A stretch of 64,000 bases of DNA from JAEUHM01 sp964538625 (GTDB taxonomy: Bacteria > Verrucomicrobiota > Verrucomicrobiia > Verrucomicrobiales > Verrucomicrobiaceae), in contig CAZIGH010000004.1 in the NCBI GenBank assembly GCA_964538625.1, positions 1 through 64,000 on the forward strand, written 5' to 3'. Numbering within the stretch: position 1 is the first letter of the stretch; every line of letters starts with the position of its first letter. The notes under the pieces were generated by a model that was not told the origin of the DNA, made no database searches, and was given only the letters and a program-made list of their open reading frames with translations. Made by a program: the position numbers and the translations under genes. Positions 7,228 through 16,468 of this stretch are shown in pieces.

Positions 7228-8748
7228 TCAGGGATTGAGAAGATTCGGTGCCCAGGTGCCGGTTTTCAGCTCTGGCGTTACTCCACTTTCGGGGAAGGTG
7301 GACTTCGCCGCTTCGCGCAGCGCGGCGCTGAGTTCCTTCACTGTGGTGGCGTGTTCTGGCTTGGCTGCGAGATTGACGAGTTCTTTCGGGTCGTTGTCGT
7401 GGTCATAGAGTTCGGTTCCGGCGGCACCTTCATCCCACTCGGTGTAGCGCCAGCGTTCCGTACGGAGGCTGTAGCCGAAGAAGCGTTTGCCTTTGTCCAT
7501 GATGGCGGCGGCGGCACCTTGGCGGTTGAAGTTGCCGCCCCGGACGACCTGGGTGATGGCCCAACCGCGGCCTTTCTCTTCTGGGTTTTTCAGGAGTGGT
7601 ACCAGGCTCTGGCCCTGGAGATTGTCGGGCCCTTTGACTCCGGCCAGTTCAATGAGCGTGGGGTAGAGGTCGAGGTGACTGACGGGTGATTTGGCAACGG
7701 AGCCTTCTTTGGAGACGCCGGGTGCAACGATGAGTAGGGGCACGCGGGCGCTGCCTTCAAAGAGGCTCTGCTTCTGCCACAAGCCGTGCTCGCCCATGTG
7801 ATAACCGTGGTCGCTGGTGAAGACGATGATGGTGTTATCCGCTAGGCCCAGGCGCTCCAGGGCATCCACCACGCGGCCGACTTGCGCATCCATGAAACTG
7901 ATACTCGCATAGTAGGCCTGCAAGGCCTCGCGGCGCAGTTCATCCGTGAGCTTGTCCTGTTCCTTTTTGTAACTGCCAAGTGCAGCCTGCGGAACTTCTG
8001 GTGGGTTCTTGTCGAGCGTGGGATGCAGAGGCATTTCTTCGCGATCATACCAGCCGAAGTAGGGCTTCTCAGGCGCTACGTAGGGTGTGTGGGGTCGGAA
8101 AAAGCCAACGGCCAGGAAGAAGGGGCGTTCCTTTTGTCTGGCGCAACGCTCTAGCACCCACTCGGCATCGGCGGCAAGCTTGCCGTCCGTGTGATGCTCG
8201 TCGCTTTTCGGGGAGGCATACCAACTCAGGGTGCCACCGAACTGGCCTGGGGTCAGTGTGGTGATCATAGGTTCTTCCTCGCTGCGGTCCACGCCGATGG
8301 GGTTGAGTTCCAGCTCCCAGGAGCCAGGGTCATCATGTCCGTCCGTGCCTACGGAGTTGGGCACATTGTAATGATAGAGCTTGCCGATGCGCCCCGCAAA
8401 GTAGCCGCTGAGACGGAAGGCCTGCGGCAGGCTGATGTGAGACGGGATGGTCTGGCGGAAGATTTGCGCGTTGCTCAGAATGCCGGTGCTGTTCGGGTAG
8501 AGCCCGGTCAGCATGGAGTTACGGCTCGGGCCGCAGAGGGGGAAGGTGCAGTAGGCTCGGTCGAAGCGCACACCTCGAGCAGCGAGCTTGTCGATGTTCG
8601 GCGTCTTCGCACGCGGGTCACCGTAGCAGCCGAGGTAGTTGTTCAGGTCATCGGAAATCATGAACAGGACGTTGGGCTTTCCAGCAAATGAGGAGTGGGG
8701 ATTAGCAAATGCTGACAGCAGGGCGAAAGCGAGGAGGATGCGGTTCAT
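7228..8748 (-). CDS. Sulfatase, iduronate-2-sulfatase type
   Basis: 506 aa, signal peptide 1-22. Metal ligands Asp33-Asp34 (SDD) and the formylglycine motif CGPSR at 72-76 are intact. TSDHGYHMGEHGLW near residue 315 and the C-terminal ELYDHDNDPKELVNLA are hallmarks of the iduronate-2-sulfatase/choline-sulfatase branch. It probably removes sulfate esters from a polysaccharide in the periplasm or outside the cell after Cys72 is converted to formylglycine. Ninth sulfatase of the run: 18 bp after the previous gene and 7 bp before the lactonase. The substrate cannot be told from sequence. Confidence 0.93.
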   Translation of the reverse strand: MNRILLAFALLSAFANPHSSFAGKPNVLFMISDDLNNYLGCYGDPRAKTPNIDKLAARGVRFDRAYCTFPLCGPSRNSMLTGLYPNSTGILSNAQIFRQTIPSHISLPQAFRLSGYFAGRIGKLYHYNVPNSVGTDGHDDPGSWELELNPIGVDRSEEEPMITTLTPGQFGGTLSWYASPKSDEHHTDGKLAADAEWVLERCARQKERPFFLAVGFFRPHTPYVAPEKPYFGWYDREEMPLHPTLDKNPPEVPQAALGSYKKEQDKLTDELRREALQAYYASISFMDAQVGRVVDALERLGLADNTIIVFTSDHGYHMGEHGLWQKQSLFEGSARVPLLIVAPGVSKEGSVAKSPVSHLDLYPTLIELAGVKGPDNLQGQSLVPLLKNPEEKGRGWAITQVVRGGNFNRQGAAAAIMDKGKRFFGYSLRTERWRYTEWDEGAAGTELYDHDNDPKELVNLAAKPEHATTVKELSAALREAAKSTFPESGVTPELKTGTWAPNLLNP

Positions 8749-8766
8749 GGTAGGGATAGTGGGTCG

Positions 8767-10200
8767 TTACTTCTTGCCTTTGGTGTTTTTGCCTTGGGGT
8801 TGCCAGTTGGGTTCCCACTCGGGAAGCGGCGAACGGGCGGTCTTGAGGTAATCTCCGATCTTGGCGGCGATCTCCGGGTGCTTGGCGGCTACGTCGTTTT
8901 CTTCTGCGGTATCGTTTTGTTGGTCGTAGAGCTTGATGGTGGCGTCTGGTCCTCCCATGCGAATGCCCTTCCAGCGGCCTTGGTAAAGCGCAGCCTGCTT
9001 GAAGCCGCCTTCATGAAACTCCCAGTACATGAACTCATGCTTCTTCTGTTCGGAGGTTTTGCCCTTCAAGAGCGGCACGAGGCTGATGCCATCTGTCTTT
9101 TCTGGCACAGCCGCGCCCGCGAGTTCTGCGGCAGTGGGCAGCCAGTCCGGGAAGTAGCCGGGATGATCTGACACACCGGGCTTCGCGGTGCCTGGCCACC
9201 AGGCGATGAAGGGCACACGGATGCCGCCGTCTGTGAGGCTACGCTTGATGCCAGTGTAGGGACCGGAGGGATTAAAGCGGGTGAGGTCGTGCTTGCTTTC
9301 ATTGTGAGGTCCGTTGTCGCTGGTGAAGATGAGGAGCGTGTTCTCTGCAAGTCCTTCGGTTTTGAGATGTTCCATCATGCGGCCCACGTATCCGTCCAGC
9401 CGGGTGATCATGGCTGCCTGCCCTTTGTCTTGTGGAGGCCAGTCTTTATCTGCGTATGGACCGTAGTCTGGCACGTGGGCTCCATCGCCGAGTTCTTTGG
9501 TCCGCTCGTTGTTCGCATGGGGAATGACCATGCTCCAGTAGAGAAAGAAGGGCTTGCCTTTGTTCTCCGTGACGTAGTTCAGCGCTTCATCGGCAAAGAG
9601 GTCGTCTGCGTAATGAATGGCTGTGGTGGCGTAGCCCGCTCCCTCATCTCCCACGGGGACGATGATGTTCGAGAGCGGTTCTTTGGTCTCGTTTCGCCAA
9701 AGGTAGTCGGGGAAGTGATTGTGCGCGTGCTTCTGGTTGAGGTAGCCGTAGAAGTAGTCGAAGCCATGTTTGCGCGGCAGTCCGCTCTCTGCCTCGCCCA
9801 CATCTCCTAGTCCCCATTTGCCAATCAGCGCGGTGGTGTAGCCCGCGCTTTTCAGTACACTCGCCACGGTCACGTCACCCTCCCTCAGAGCCTGGGCGGC
9901 GGGGTTCTCTTTTCCGGCGTTGCCACGCACCCGGGTATGACCATGGTGTAGGCCGGTCATCAACACGCTGCGAGAAGGCGCACACACGGTGGCTCCAGCG
10001 TAGAAATGAGTGAAACGGATACCTTCGGCGGCCATGCGGTCGAGGTGCGGTGTCTGGATGACCTTCTGCCCGTAGCTGCCGAGATCACCCCAGCCTAGGT
10101 CGTCTGCCATGATCCAGATGAGGTTAGGCTGGGCGGCATGGGACGAGGCGGCTGCGAGTCCGAGAAGGAGGGTGTGAAGAATGATGCGGATGCGTGGCAT
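8767..10200 (-). CDS. Sulfatase, arylsulfatase type with lysine-rich tail
   Basis: 477 aa, signal peptide 1-22 ending SSHA. Asp33-Asp34 (MADDLGWGDLG) and CAPSR at 73-77 are complete, followed by SVLMTGLHHGHTRVRGN, a form common in arylsulfatases of this phylum. TSDNGPHNE supplies the second metal-site pair. The protein ends in a basic tail (GKNTKGKK) that is not part of the fold. The start ATG at 10200 is 6 bp after the preceding stop; no ribosome-binding site is evident. Confidence 0.93.
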   Translation of the reverse strand: MPRIRIILHTLLLGLAAASSHAAQPNLIWIMADDLGWGDLGSYGQKVIQTPHLDRMAAEGIRFTHFYAGATVCAPSRSVLMTGLHHGHTRVRGNAGKENPAAQALREGDVTVASVLKSAGYTTALIGKWGLGDVGEAESGLPRKHGFDYFYGYLNQKHAHNHFPDYLWRNETKEPLSNIIVPVGDEGAGYATTAIHYADDLFADEALNYVTENKGKPFFLYWSMVIPHANNERTKELGDGAHVPDYGPYADKDWPPQDKGQAAMITRLDGYVGRMMEHLKTEGLAENTLLIFTSDNGPHNESKHDLTRFNPSGPYTGIKRSLTDGGIRVPFIAWWPGTAKPGVSDHPGYFPDWLPTAAELAGAAVPEKTDGISLVPLLKGKTSEQKKHEFMYWEFHEGGFKQAALYQGRWKGIRMGGPDATIKLYDQQNDTAEENDVAAKHPEIAAKIGDYLKTARSPLPEWEPNWQPQGKNTKGKK

Positions 10201-10206
10201 GTCGAG

Positions 10207-11658
10207 TCAGCGATCTTGCTTTTTACGTTTGTCTTTGCCCTTTGGCAGGGGTTTTCCGGAGCGGTCAAAGTAGCCTTGATAGGCCCAGTAGGTGCCCCAC
10301 TGCTCCAGATAGGGGCGATAACGCTCCGTCTCGAACCAGTTCACGGACTCTGGGTCTGGCGGGTTGAGCTTTCCTTCTGGGTAGTCCTTGCCCTGGAAGC
10401 TGGCGCTGACGCTCTCATTCCACGCGAGGAAGCGCTTCTTTATGGCTTCAAACGCTTCAGGCTTGGTTTTCGAGATGTCATGCGTCTCCCGGTCATCGGT
10501 CTCCAGATCGTAGAGTTCAAACTCACCGCGGCTGAGGGCATTGGTCACCAGCTTGTAGCGTCCGTCTGTATAAGCGGCTTTCTCGCCGTAACGAAAACCA
10601 AGCGGCTGCTGCCTAGGTGCCGTCTCACCATCAAAGAGCTTTCGAAGGCTGATGCCGTCCAGAGGTTTTACAAACGCGTCGTCGGTGATGCCCACGATCT
10701 CTGCCACGGTGGGAAACAAATCCACCACACAGGCACGAAACTCGGTAACGCGCGGCTTGATGACCGCAGGCCACTCGATGATGCCAGGCACGCGCAGGCC
10801 GCCTTCGTACACGGTGCCCTTGTTTCCGCGCAGCCCACCTGTGGTGTTGGGCGTGATGTCCGGAAGTCCGCCGTTGTCGCTGTTGAACACCACCAGTGTA
10901 TCCTGTGCGATGCCCCACTCTTTTAGTGTGTTGCGGAGGTGCCCGATACCCCTGTCCATGGCTACGAGTTCGCCGTGGTGATCAGCCGATTTTTCTGGCA
11001 GTTCGGCGAAGTCCTTCTTGTCCTGCTCGGACGCGAGGAAGGGGCCGTGCGGGGTGCCAAACCAGATGATCGAAAAGGTGGGTTTCCCTGCCTGATGCTG
11101 AGTTTTGATAAACCGCAGCGCCTCGGCTATGATGAGTTCAGAGGATTCACCAGTGAGTTTCTCGGGGACGCCGTTGCGTCCAAGCCAGGGATCCATGTCG
11201 ATGAAGTTGGTCGCTGACACATACTCATCGAAACCAAAAGCGGCTGGGCTGTATGGATCGTCTTTCAGGATGGGGGCGCCGGGTCCTTTCAATCCATTGA
11301 GGTGCCACTTGCCGAAGTGACCGGTGGCATAGCCTGCCTTTTTCAGAGCTTGTGCGATGGTCTTCTCCTGTAAACGGAGAGCGTAGCCGTGGCTGAGCAC
11401 TCCGGCGCGTTCATTGGTGCGGCCCGTGAGCACCGCTGCGCGTGTGGGTGAGCACACGGGGTTTCCTGCATAAAAGTTCTCAAACCGCAGTCCGTTCGCT
11501 GCCATGGCATCCAGGTTCGGCGTCTTCAAAATGGGGTGCCCGCGGTAGCTAGTCTGCCCCCAGCCCATGTCATCCGCCATGATGAAGATGATGTGCGGCT
11601 TTTCCGCAGAGGCCAGAGACACCCAACCGAGGATGAAGAGGAGTAGGAACGGTTTCAT
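10207..11658 (-). CDS. Sulfatase, close to the one at 17886-19367, with lysine-rich tail
   Basis: 483 aa from ATG 11658, chosen because the signal peptide (KPFLLLFILGWVSLASA) begins there; an in-frame extension up to 11709 would put 17 unrelated residues before it. Asp29-Asp30 and CSPTR at 69-73 are intact. The GHPILKTPNLDAMAANGLRF block and the later MDPWLGRNG are shared with the sulfatase at 17886-19367, so the two are paralogs of one subfamily. The C-terminus is strongly basic (PKGKDKRKKQDR). It starts 47 bp after the previous gene, the largest gap in the run. Confidence 0.92.
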   Translation of the reverse strand: MKPFLLLFILGWVSLASAEKPHIIFIMADDMGWGQTSYRGHPILKTPNLDAMAANGLRFENFYAGNPVCSPTRAAVLTGRTNERAGVLSHGYALRLQEKTIAQALKKAGYATGHFGKWHLNGLKGPGAPILKDDPYSPAAFGFDEYVSATNFIDMDPWLGRNGVPEKLTGESSELIIAEALRFIKTQHQAGKPTFSIIWFGTPHGPFLASEQDKKDFAELPEKSADHHGELVAMDRGIGHLRNTLKEWGIAQDTLVVFNSDNGGLPDITPNTTGGLRGNKGTVYEGGLRVPGIIEWPAVIKPRVTEFRACVVDLFPTVAEIVGITDDAFVKPLDGISLRKLFDGETAPRQQPLGFRYGEKAAYTDGRYKLVTNALSRGEFELYDLETDDRETHDISKTKPEAFEAIKKRFLAWNESVSASFQGKDYPEGKLNPPDPESVNWFETERYRPYLEQWGTYWAYQGYFDRSGKPLPKGKDKRKKQDR

Positions 11659-11705
11659 GGCCTGTGTGAACGTGATAAAGGAACTCATCTCGCAAAAAGC
11701 CGCGC

Positions 11706-13304
11706 TCAACGCGATGGCGTGACAAACTCGTCGCGGCTCAGCATTCCGTCGCTGTTGCAGTCGAAGTTTTTGAACCTCGCCTCGGCATTACTTTTATCGG
11801 TCAGACCGTTGCGGTATTCGTCAAGCGAGAGATGTCCGTCTTCGTCCTTATCCCAGTTCTTGAAGACGCGGGCGCGCGTCTCGGAGATGGTCTGTGCCTT
11901 CAGAGTGGGCCGTGTTTGCTGAGGGGTGGCGGTGGACTGTAGGCTGGGACGGACGACGGTCGGCAAGGTGGCCACCCATTGTTCGATGGAGGCTGTCATA
12001 CGCTTGACTCGGTCTGGCTCTTTGTCCGCTAGGTTGATAGCCTGGGCGCGATCCGTCAGGACGTTGTGCAGCTCGATCCTGGTCTTTGTTTCATCCAGGA
12101 TCAGCATCCACTCCTCCTCACGCATGGCGTATGCAGGCCAGTCGTCACCGGAGTGCTTTCCCTGCCACCACCAGAAGACGGGCTTGGTGCGATGCTGTGG
12201 TTCGCCTTTGAATGCGGCGAGCATGTTTTCACCGTCAGACTCTCCCGCTTCGGGTGTGTTGATGCGTGCTGCGGCGAGTAGGGTGGGCATGACGTCCACT
12301 GCGGCGAGCGCTGTCGTTTGATCCACATGACCTGCAGGCACTACGCCGGGCCAGCGGACGAGGAATGGCACGTTGACGCCGCCCAGCAACAGGCTGCGCT
12401 TCCGTCCTCGCAGGCCGCCGGTATCCCCTTGGCTGAAGTAAAACTTCTGCCCGGGTTGGGTATGGCTGTTCTCTGGCCCGTTGTCACTGGAAAAGATGAC
12501 GATGGTGTTCTCTGCGAGTTTGAGTTCATCCAGCAGATCAAGGATGCGGCCTACCTGGTGGTCTGCGCGAGTCACGGCTGCGTAGTAGGTGCGCTGGGGC
12601 TCGGCGATGTTGGGGTAGGGCTTCTTGTCTTCCTCTGTGGCGCTCACGAGATGGTGTGTCTCATGCAGCCACAAGTTGATGTAAAACGGGTCTCCCTCGG
12701 TCTCGCGAATGAAGCGGAGCGCGTGATCTGTGGCCGCTACGCTGATCCATGAGGCTGCGGTGGCATCGTGAGCGGAAGCGTCACCCTTCTGCATGGCGGC
12801 GTAACTCGTGCCGTCGAAGACGTGCCTTCCAGGCCCAGTCCACACGGCTGCGTCATCGTATCCATACTCTGAAGGCAGCGGTGCGTCTTCGATGTTGCCT
12901 CCGGAGAGGTGCCACTTGCCATAGTGCGCCGTTTTGTAGCCAGCGTTTTTCATGATGCGCGGCAGCAAGGGTGCCTTCGGATCCAGCCAGTCAGGCATGT
13001 TGCGCTCCACGTTCTGCTCATGCGTAGCAAAGTGCTGATGCACGCCCCAGCGGGAGGGATACTGGCCCGTCACGATGCCGGTGCGGCTGGGCGAACAAAC
13101 CGGGTTCACCACCGTGAAACTCCAGAAGTCAGTGCCCTCACGCGCCAAGCGATCAAGGTTCGGCGTCTTGATGTGCGGGTGACCGTGGCAGGCGAGGTCT
13201 CCAAACCCGAGGTCATCGGCGTAGATGAACACGATGTTCGGCTTTGACTCGGCAAGCGCAAGGCAAGGTGAGAGCAGGAGCGCAATGATGAGTCGAACGT
13301 TCAT
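11706..13304 (-). CDS. Sulfatase with C-terminal EF-hand pair
   Basis: 532 aa, signal peptide 1-19. Asp30-Asp31 and CSPSR at 70-74 mark a complete active site, with SSDNGPENSHTQPG downstream. After the sulfatase fold (ends near 450) and a short linker come two EF-hand loops: DKDEDGHLSLDE at 485-496 and DCNSDGMLSRDE at 515-526, both with the spacing of canonical calcium loops. The fusion suggests calcium-dependent folding or attachment. It overlaps no neighbour; gaps are 9 bp upstream and 47 bp downstream to the chosen start. Confidence 0.93.
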   Translation of the reverse strand: MNVRLIIALLLSPCLALAESKPNIVFIYADDLGFGDLACHGHPHIKTPNLDRLAREGTDFWSFTVVNPVCSPSRTGIVTGQYPSRWGVHQHFATHEQNVERNMPDWLDPKAPLLPRIMKNAGYKTAHYGKWHLSGGNIEDAPLPSEYGYDDAAVWTGPGRHVFDGTSYAAMQKGDASAHDATAASWISVAATDHALRFIRETEGDPFYINLWLHETHHLVSATEEDKKPYPNIAEPQRTYYAAVTRADHQVGRILDLLDELKLAENTIVIFSSDNGPENSHTQPGQKFYFSQGDTGGLRGRKRSLLLGGVNVPFLVRWPGVVPAGHVDQTTALAAVDVMPTLLAAARINTPEAGESDGENMLAAFKGEPQHRTKPVFWWWQGKHSGDDWPAYAMREEEWMLILDETKTRIELHNVLTDRAQAINLADKEPDRVKRMTASIEQWVATLPTVVRPSLQSTATPQQTRPTLKAQTISETRARVFKNWDKDEDGHLSLDEYRNGLTDKSNAEARFKNFDCNSDGMLSRDEFVTPSR

Positions 13305-13313
13305 AAACGTGGC

Positions 13314-14927
13314 CTACTTCTTTGACTTTTTCGCTCTTGGCTGGGGCTGCTCATTGAGGGTCTTCTGCACCAGTGCCGTGAACTCGTTTGTCTGCATTTG
13401 CCACATGGTTTCCAGTTCCTTCACTTTTTCCGGCATGGATGGAGCCAAGTCGTGCTGCTCGGTGCGGTCCTTGCCCAGGTCATAGAGTTCCCACGGCTTG
13501 TTGTTGTCTGCTACGAGCTTCCAGTTTCCTGCGCGGAGGGCTTTGTTACCCTCATGCAACCACCACAGGCTCTCCCGCAGCAGAGGCTGATCCTTTTCAA
13601 AAAGGGAAACGAGGCTCTTGCCAGGCGCTGGAGGAATGGCCTCGCCTTCCCAGGCAGTAGGCTTTTCGATCCCAGCCAGTTCTAGCGCAGTGGGCACGAA
13701 GTCGATGACGTGGGCTGGTGTATGACGAAGCTCGTTCTTTGCTTTGATGCCTGCTGGCCAATGGGCGATGAACGGTGTGGCGATGCCGCCTTCATGAGCC
13801 CAGGTTTTGTGGCGGCGGAAGGGGGTGTTGCAGGCGCTGGAAAAGCCTGGTCCCAGGCACAGGTAGCTGGCCGCACTTCCCGGAGGAGCTGCGGGATCAT
13901 GACCTCCGTGGCGTACCATGATCTCGGCGCTTGCGCCGTTGTCTGAGGCGAAAAGGATGAGCGTATTCTCGAAGGCGCCCATCTCTTTGAGTTGCGCAAG
14001 AATACGTCCGATCTCCCGGTCCATGCGGTCCACCATGGCGGCATGGATGGCCATTTTGGTGGCCTGGAAGCGTTTTTGCTCGTCGGTCAGAGTGTCCCAG
14101 GACAAGGGACGGTTGATCTCTCCGGCACCAAGTTTTTCCATGGCGTTCGGGAAGTCGTAGGGCGGTCCTATGTCTGACTCGAGTTTGCTCAGAGACGCAT
14201 GGATGAGGCCCATTTGTTGCTGCTTTGCGAAGCGGGCCTCGCGCATCTTGTCCCAGCCACTAAGGTATTTGTCCTGATACTTCGCTATGTCCTCCGGCAG
14301 AGCGTGCAGAGGGAAGTGCGGCGCTATGAATGCGATGTAATGGAAGAAGGGCTTGCCATTGTGATGCACTGCGTGGTCCTTCAGGCACTCGATGGCGTGA
14401 TCTGCGGTGGCTATGGTGGCGTAGTACCCAGATTCGTCTTCAGCGGGTGTGATTGGCTTGTCGTCGATGGAGTTGCCCTTGGCCGTGAAGAAGCTGCCTT
14501 GGTTGCGCATGTCGAGAGATTTGTCGAAGCCGGATGCGAGTACGGGCCCGTCGATGTGCCACTTGCCTGTGTGGTAGCTGCGGTAACCTGCAGGCTTGAG
14601 AAAGTCCGGCAGCAGACGTGCCCATTTTTGCCGTACACCCTGTCCACCACCGCCGATGCCCGGCAGCTCATCACGGTGAATTTGCTGTGCGTAGTAGCCG
14701 GAGAGCAGGGCGGACCGCGTGGGCCAGCAGCGCGTGGTGTTGTAGAATTGCGTGAATCGAAGTCCGTTCTTCGCCAGCGTATCGAGGTTCGGGGTTTCGA
14801 TTTCGCCCCCGTAGCATCCTAGGTCAGACCAGCCCATGTCATCGGCCAGGATGAAAACGATGTTTGGCTTTGCTGCGGTGAGCAGCGTGCAGGGGGCAAG
14901 GAGCAGGGTGAGGATGAGTGACCGCAT
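13314..14927 (-). CDS. Sulfatase, arylsulfatase type (paralog of 41301-43013)
   Basis: 537 aa, signal peptide 1-19. Asp29-Asp30 and CWPTR at 67-71, inside the block ETPNLDTLAKNGLRFTQFY, closely match the plus-strand sulfatase at 41301-43013, so they derive from one duplication or subfamily. FASDNGASAEIMVRHGGHDP carries the second metal pair, and HEGGIATPFIAHWPAG follows. The C-terminal tail is basic (PRAKKSKK). The start lies 14 bp after the previous stop. Confidence 0.93.
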   Translation of the reverse strand: MRSLILTLLLAPCTLLTAAKPNIVFILADDMGWSDLGCYGGEIETPNLDTLAKNGLRFTQFYNTTRCWPTRSALLSGYYAQQIHRDELPGIGGGGQGVRQKWARLLPDFLKPAGYRSYHTGKWHIDGPVLASGFDKSLDMRNQGSFFTAKGNSIDDKPITPAEDESGYYATIATADHAIECLKDHAVHHNGKPFFHYIAFIAPHFPLHALPEDIAKYQDKYLSGWDKMREARFAKQQQMGLIHASLSKLESDIGPPYDFPNAMEKLGAGEINRPLSWDTLTDEQKRFQATKMAIHAAMVDRMDREIGRILAQLKEMGAFENTLILFASDNGASAEIMVRHGGHDPAAPPGSAASYLCLGPGFSSACNTPFRRHKTWAHEGGIATPFIAHWPAGIKAKNELRHTPAHVIDFVPTALELAGIEKPTAWEGEAIPPAPGKSLVSLFEKDQPLLRESLWWLHEGNKALRAGNWKLVADNNKPWELYDLGKDRTEQHDLAPSMPEKVKELETMWQMQTNEFTALVQKTLNEQPQPRAKKSKK

Positions 14928-14941
14928 GGTGATGAGGGGTG

Positions 14942-16468
14942 CTATTCTTTGACTGGAGGAAGGGAGTCCACCATCTTTGCTCCCGTGCGCTTGAGTTCGG
15001 CTATGGCGGCGGCGCGAAGGCGCAGCAAGGTCTCCCTGTGTTCAGAAAGTGGTGCCAAGTTTGTGAGTTCCTCAGGGTCGACGGCTAGGTCATAGAGTTC
15101 TTCTGGCTCGTTGGCATTGAGCGTGCGGATGTATTTCAGATGCTTCTCCACGAGCATGACATACCAGGGCACCCCGGCTTTGTGTTGATTGCCTGGCGGC
15201 GGTGGAACCAAGTCGCAGTCCGCGCCGAACTTGTCCGCCGTGAAGGGCATGATGGTCGTGTGCGGCCAGGCCGCGTCTGGGTTTTTGAGCAAGGGAGACA
15301 GGTCATGGCCATGCATGGACCAAGGCTGCTCAATGCCTGCGAAGGCAAGCAACGTGGGAGCCAGGTCTGCACCTCCTACCGGCGTGCGGCAAACGGTGCC
15401 TTCGGGTAGTTCCCCCGGTTTGGAAATGATGAGTGGACCGCGGATGTTCGCATCATACGGCGCGAGTTTGGCACGAAATCCATGCTGTCCCCAGGCGTAA
15501 CCTTGGTCTGCGGCCAGCACGACCAAGGTATTGGAAAGCTGGCCAGTCTCCTCAAGCGCAGCCATGAGCTGGCCCACGCCTTCATCCAGCGCCTTGACCG
15601 CTTGATGATACTGACGGGACCACTGCGAAAGGTTACGTCCTTGATCTCGCTCTTTGTGATCGCCCACCTCGCTGCCAAGTGCCTTGTCACTCAGTACGGG
15701 CTGACCATCCTCGCCCGGCTGCCACGCCGCCACGCTTTGCATGTATCCTGGCTTGCCGGGGCGTGGCGGGTAAATGTCTTGCGGTGTGGCCACTTGGGCA
15801 TCGTGGTACGCCTCCAGATGGCGGTCCGCCGGGGTGTAGGGCGCATGGACTCCGCCGTAGCAGAGCCAGAGGTACCAGGGCTTGGATTTGTCCCGGTTCT
15901 CACCCTTGATGTAGTCCACGGCCCAGCGGGTGTAGTTGTCAGTGGAGTAGCCCTTCACCACATGCGGTTCGCCGCCGTTGATGGAGAGTAGTTGGTCATG
16001 GTAGTAGTTCGGCGCGTTCTCCGGATGACGTGGGCGGTTCCAGACGATCTGATAATCCCAGTCACGTCCAAAGCCCGCGTCGTTGCCCGAATGCCATTTT
16101 CCTATGTGGGCGGTGTGGTATCCATTTTGACGAAAGACTGCGGGCAAAAAGCGGCACTTCTCGGGGTCATAAGTGGCACCGGGATACGGTGGGGTCATGC
16201 GCATGGTCTGCACTCCGTATTGGTGAAGTCCGGTGAGCACCGTGGTACGTGAGGGCATGCACCAGGTGCCTATGTAAGCGTGGCTAAAGCGCACGCCTTT
16301 CGTTGCGAGCTGGTCCATGTGTGGCGTGCTAGCCCAGGACTCTGCCTCTTCGTAGCAGGAAAGGGTGCGGTAGGAATGATCATCCGTGAAGATGAAGAGG
16401 ATATTCGGCCTCGCCGTAGCGAACAGCGTGGGGAGAATAAAGAGCAGAGCTGGGAGGAGTTGCTTCAT
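14942..16468 (-). CDS. Sulfatase with CMPSR motif
   Basis: 508 aa, signal peptide 1-18. Asp29-Asp30 (FTDDHSYRTLSCY) and CMPSR at 70-74 are present, then TVLTGLHQYGVQTMRM, which sets this subfamily apart from its neighbours. LAADQGYAWGQHGFRAK replaces the usual SDNG/SDHG with ADQG, so the distal Asp is kept and the Asn/His position is Gln. Its ATG overlaps the TGA of the upstream gene by 4 bp (16465-16468), a sign of translational coupling. The substrate is unknown. Confidence 0.9.
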   Translation of the reverse strand: MKQLLPALLFILPTLFATARPNILFIFTDDHSYRTLSCYEEAESWASTPHMDQLATKGVRFSHAYIGTWCMPSRTTVLTGLHQYGVQTMRMTPPYPGATYDPEKCRFLPAVFRQNGYHTAHIGKWHSGNDAGFGRDWDYQIVWNRPRHPENAPNYYHDQLLSINGGEPHVVKGYSTDNYTRWAVDYIKGENRDKSKPWYLWLCYGGVHAPYTPADRHLEAYHDAQVATPQDIYPPRPGKPGYMQSVAAWQPGEDGQPVLSDKALGSEVGDHKERDQGRNLSQWSRQYHQAVKALDEGVGQLMAALEETGQLSNTLVVLAADQGYAWGQHGFRAKLAPYDANIRGPLIISKPGELPEGTVCRTPVGGADLAPTLLAFAGIEQPWSMHGHDLSPLLKNPDAAWPHTTIMPFTADKFGADCDLVPPPPGNQHKAGVPWYVMLVEKHLKYIRTLNANEPEELYDLAVDPEELTNLAPLSEHRETLLRLRAAAIAELKRTGAKMVDSLPPVKE

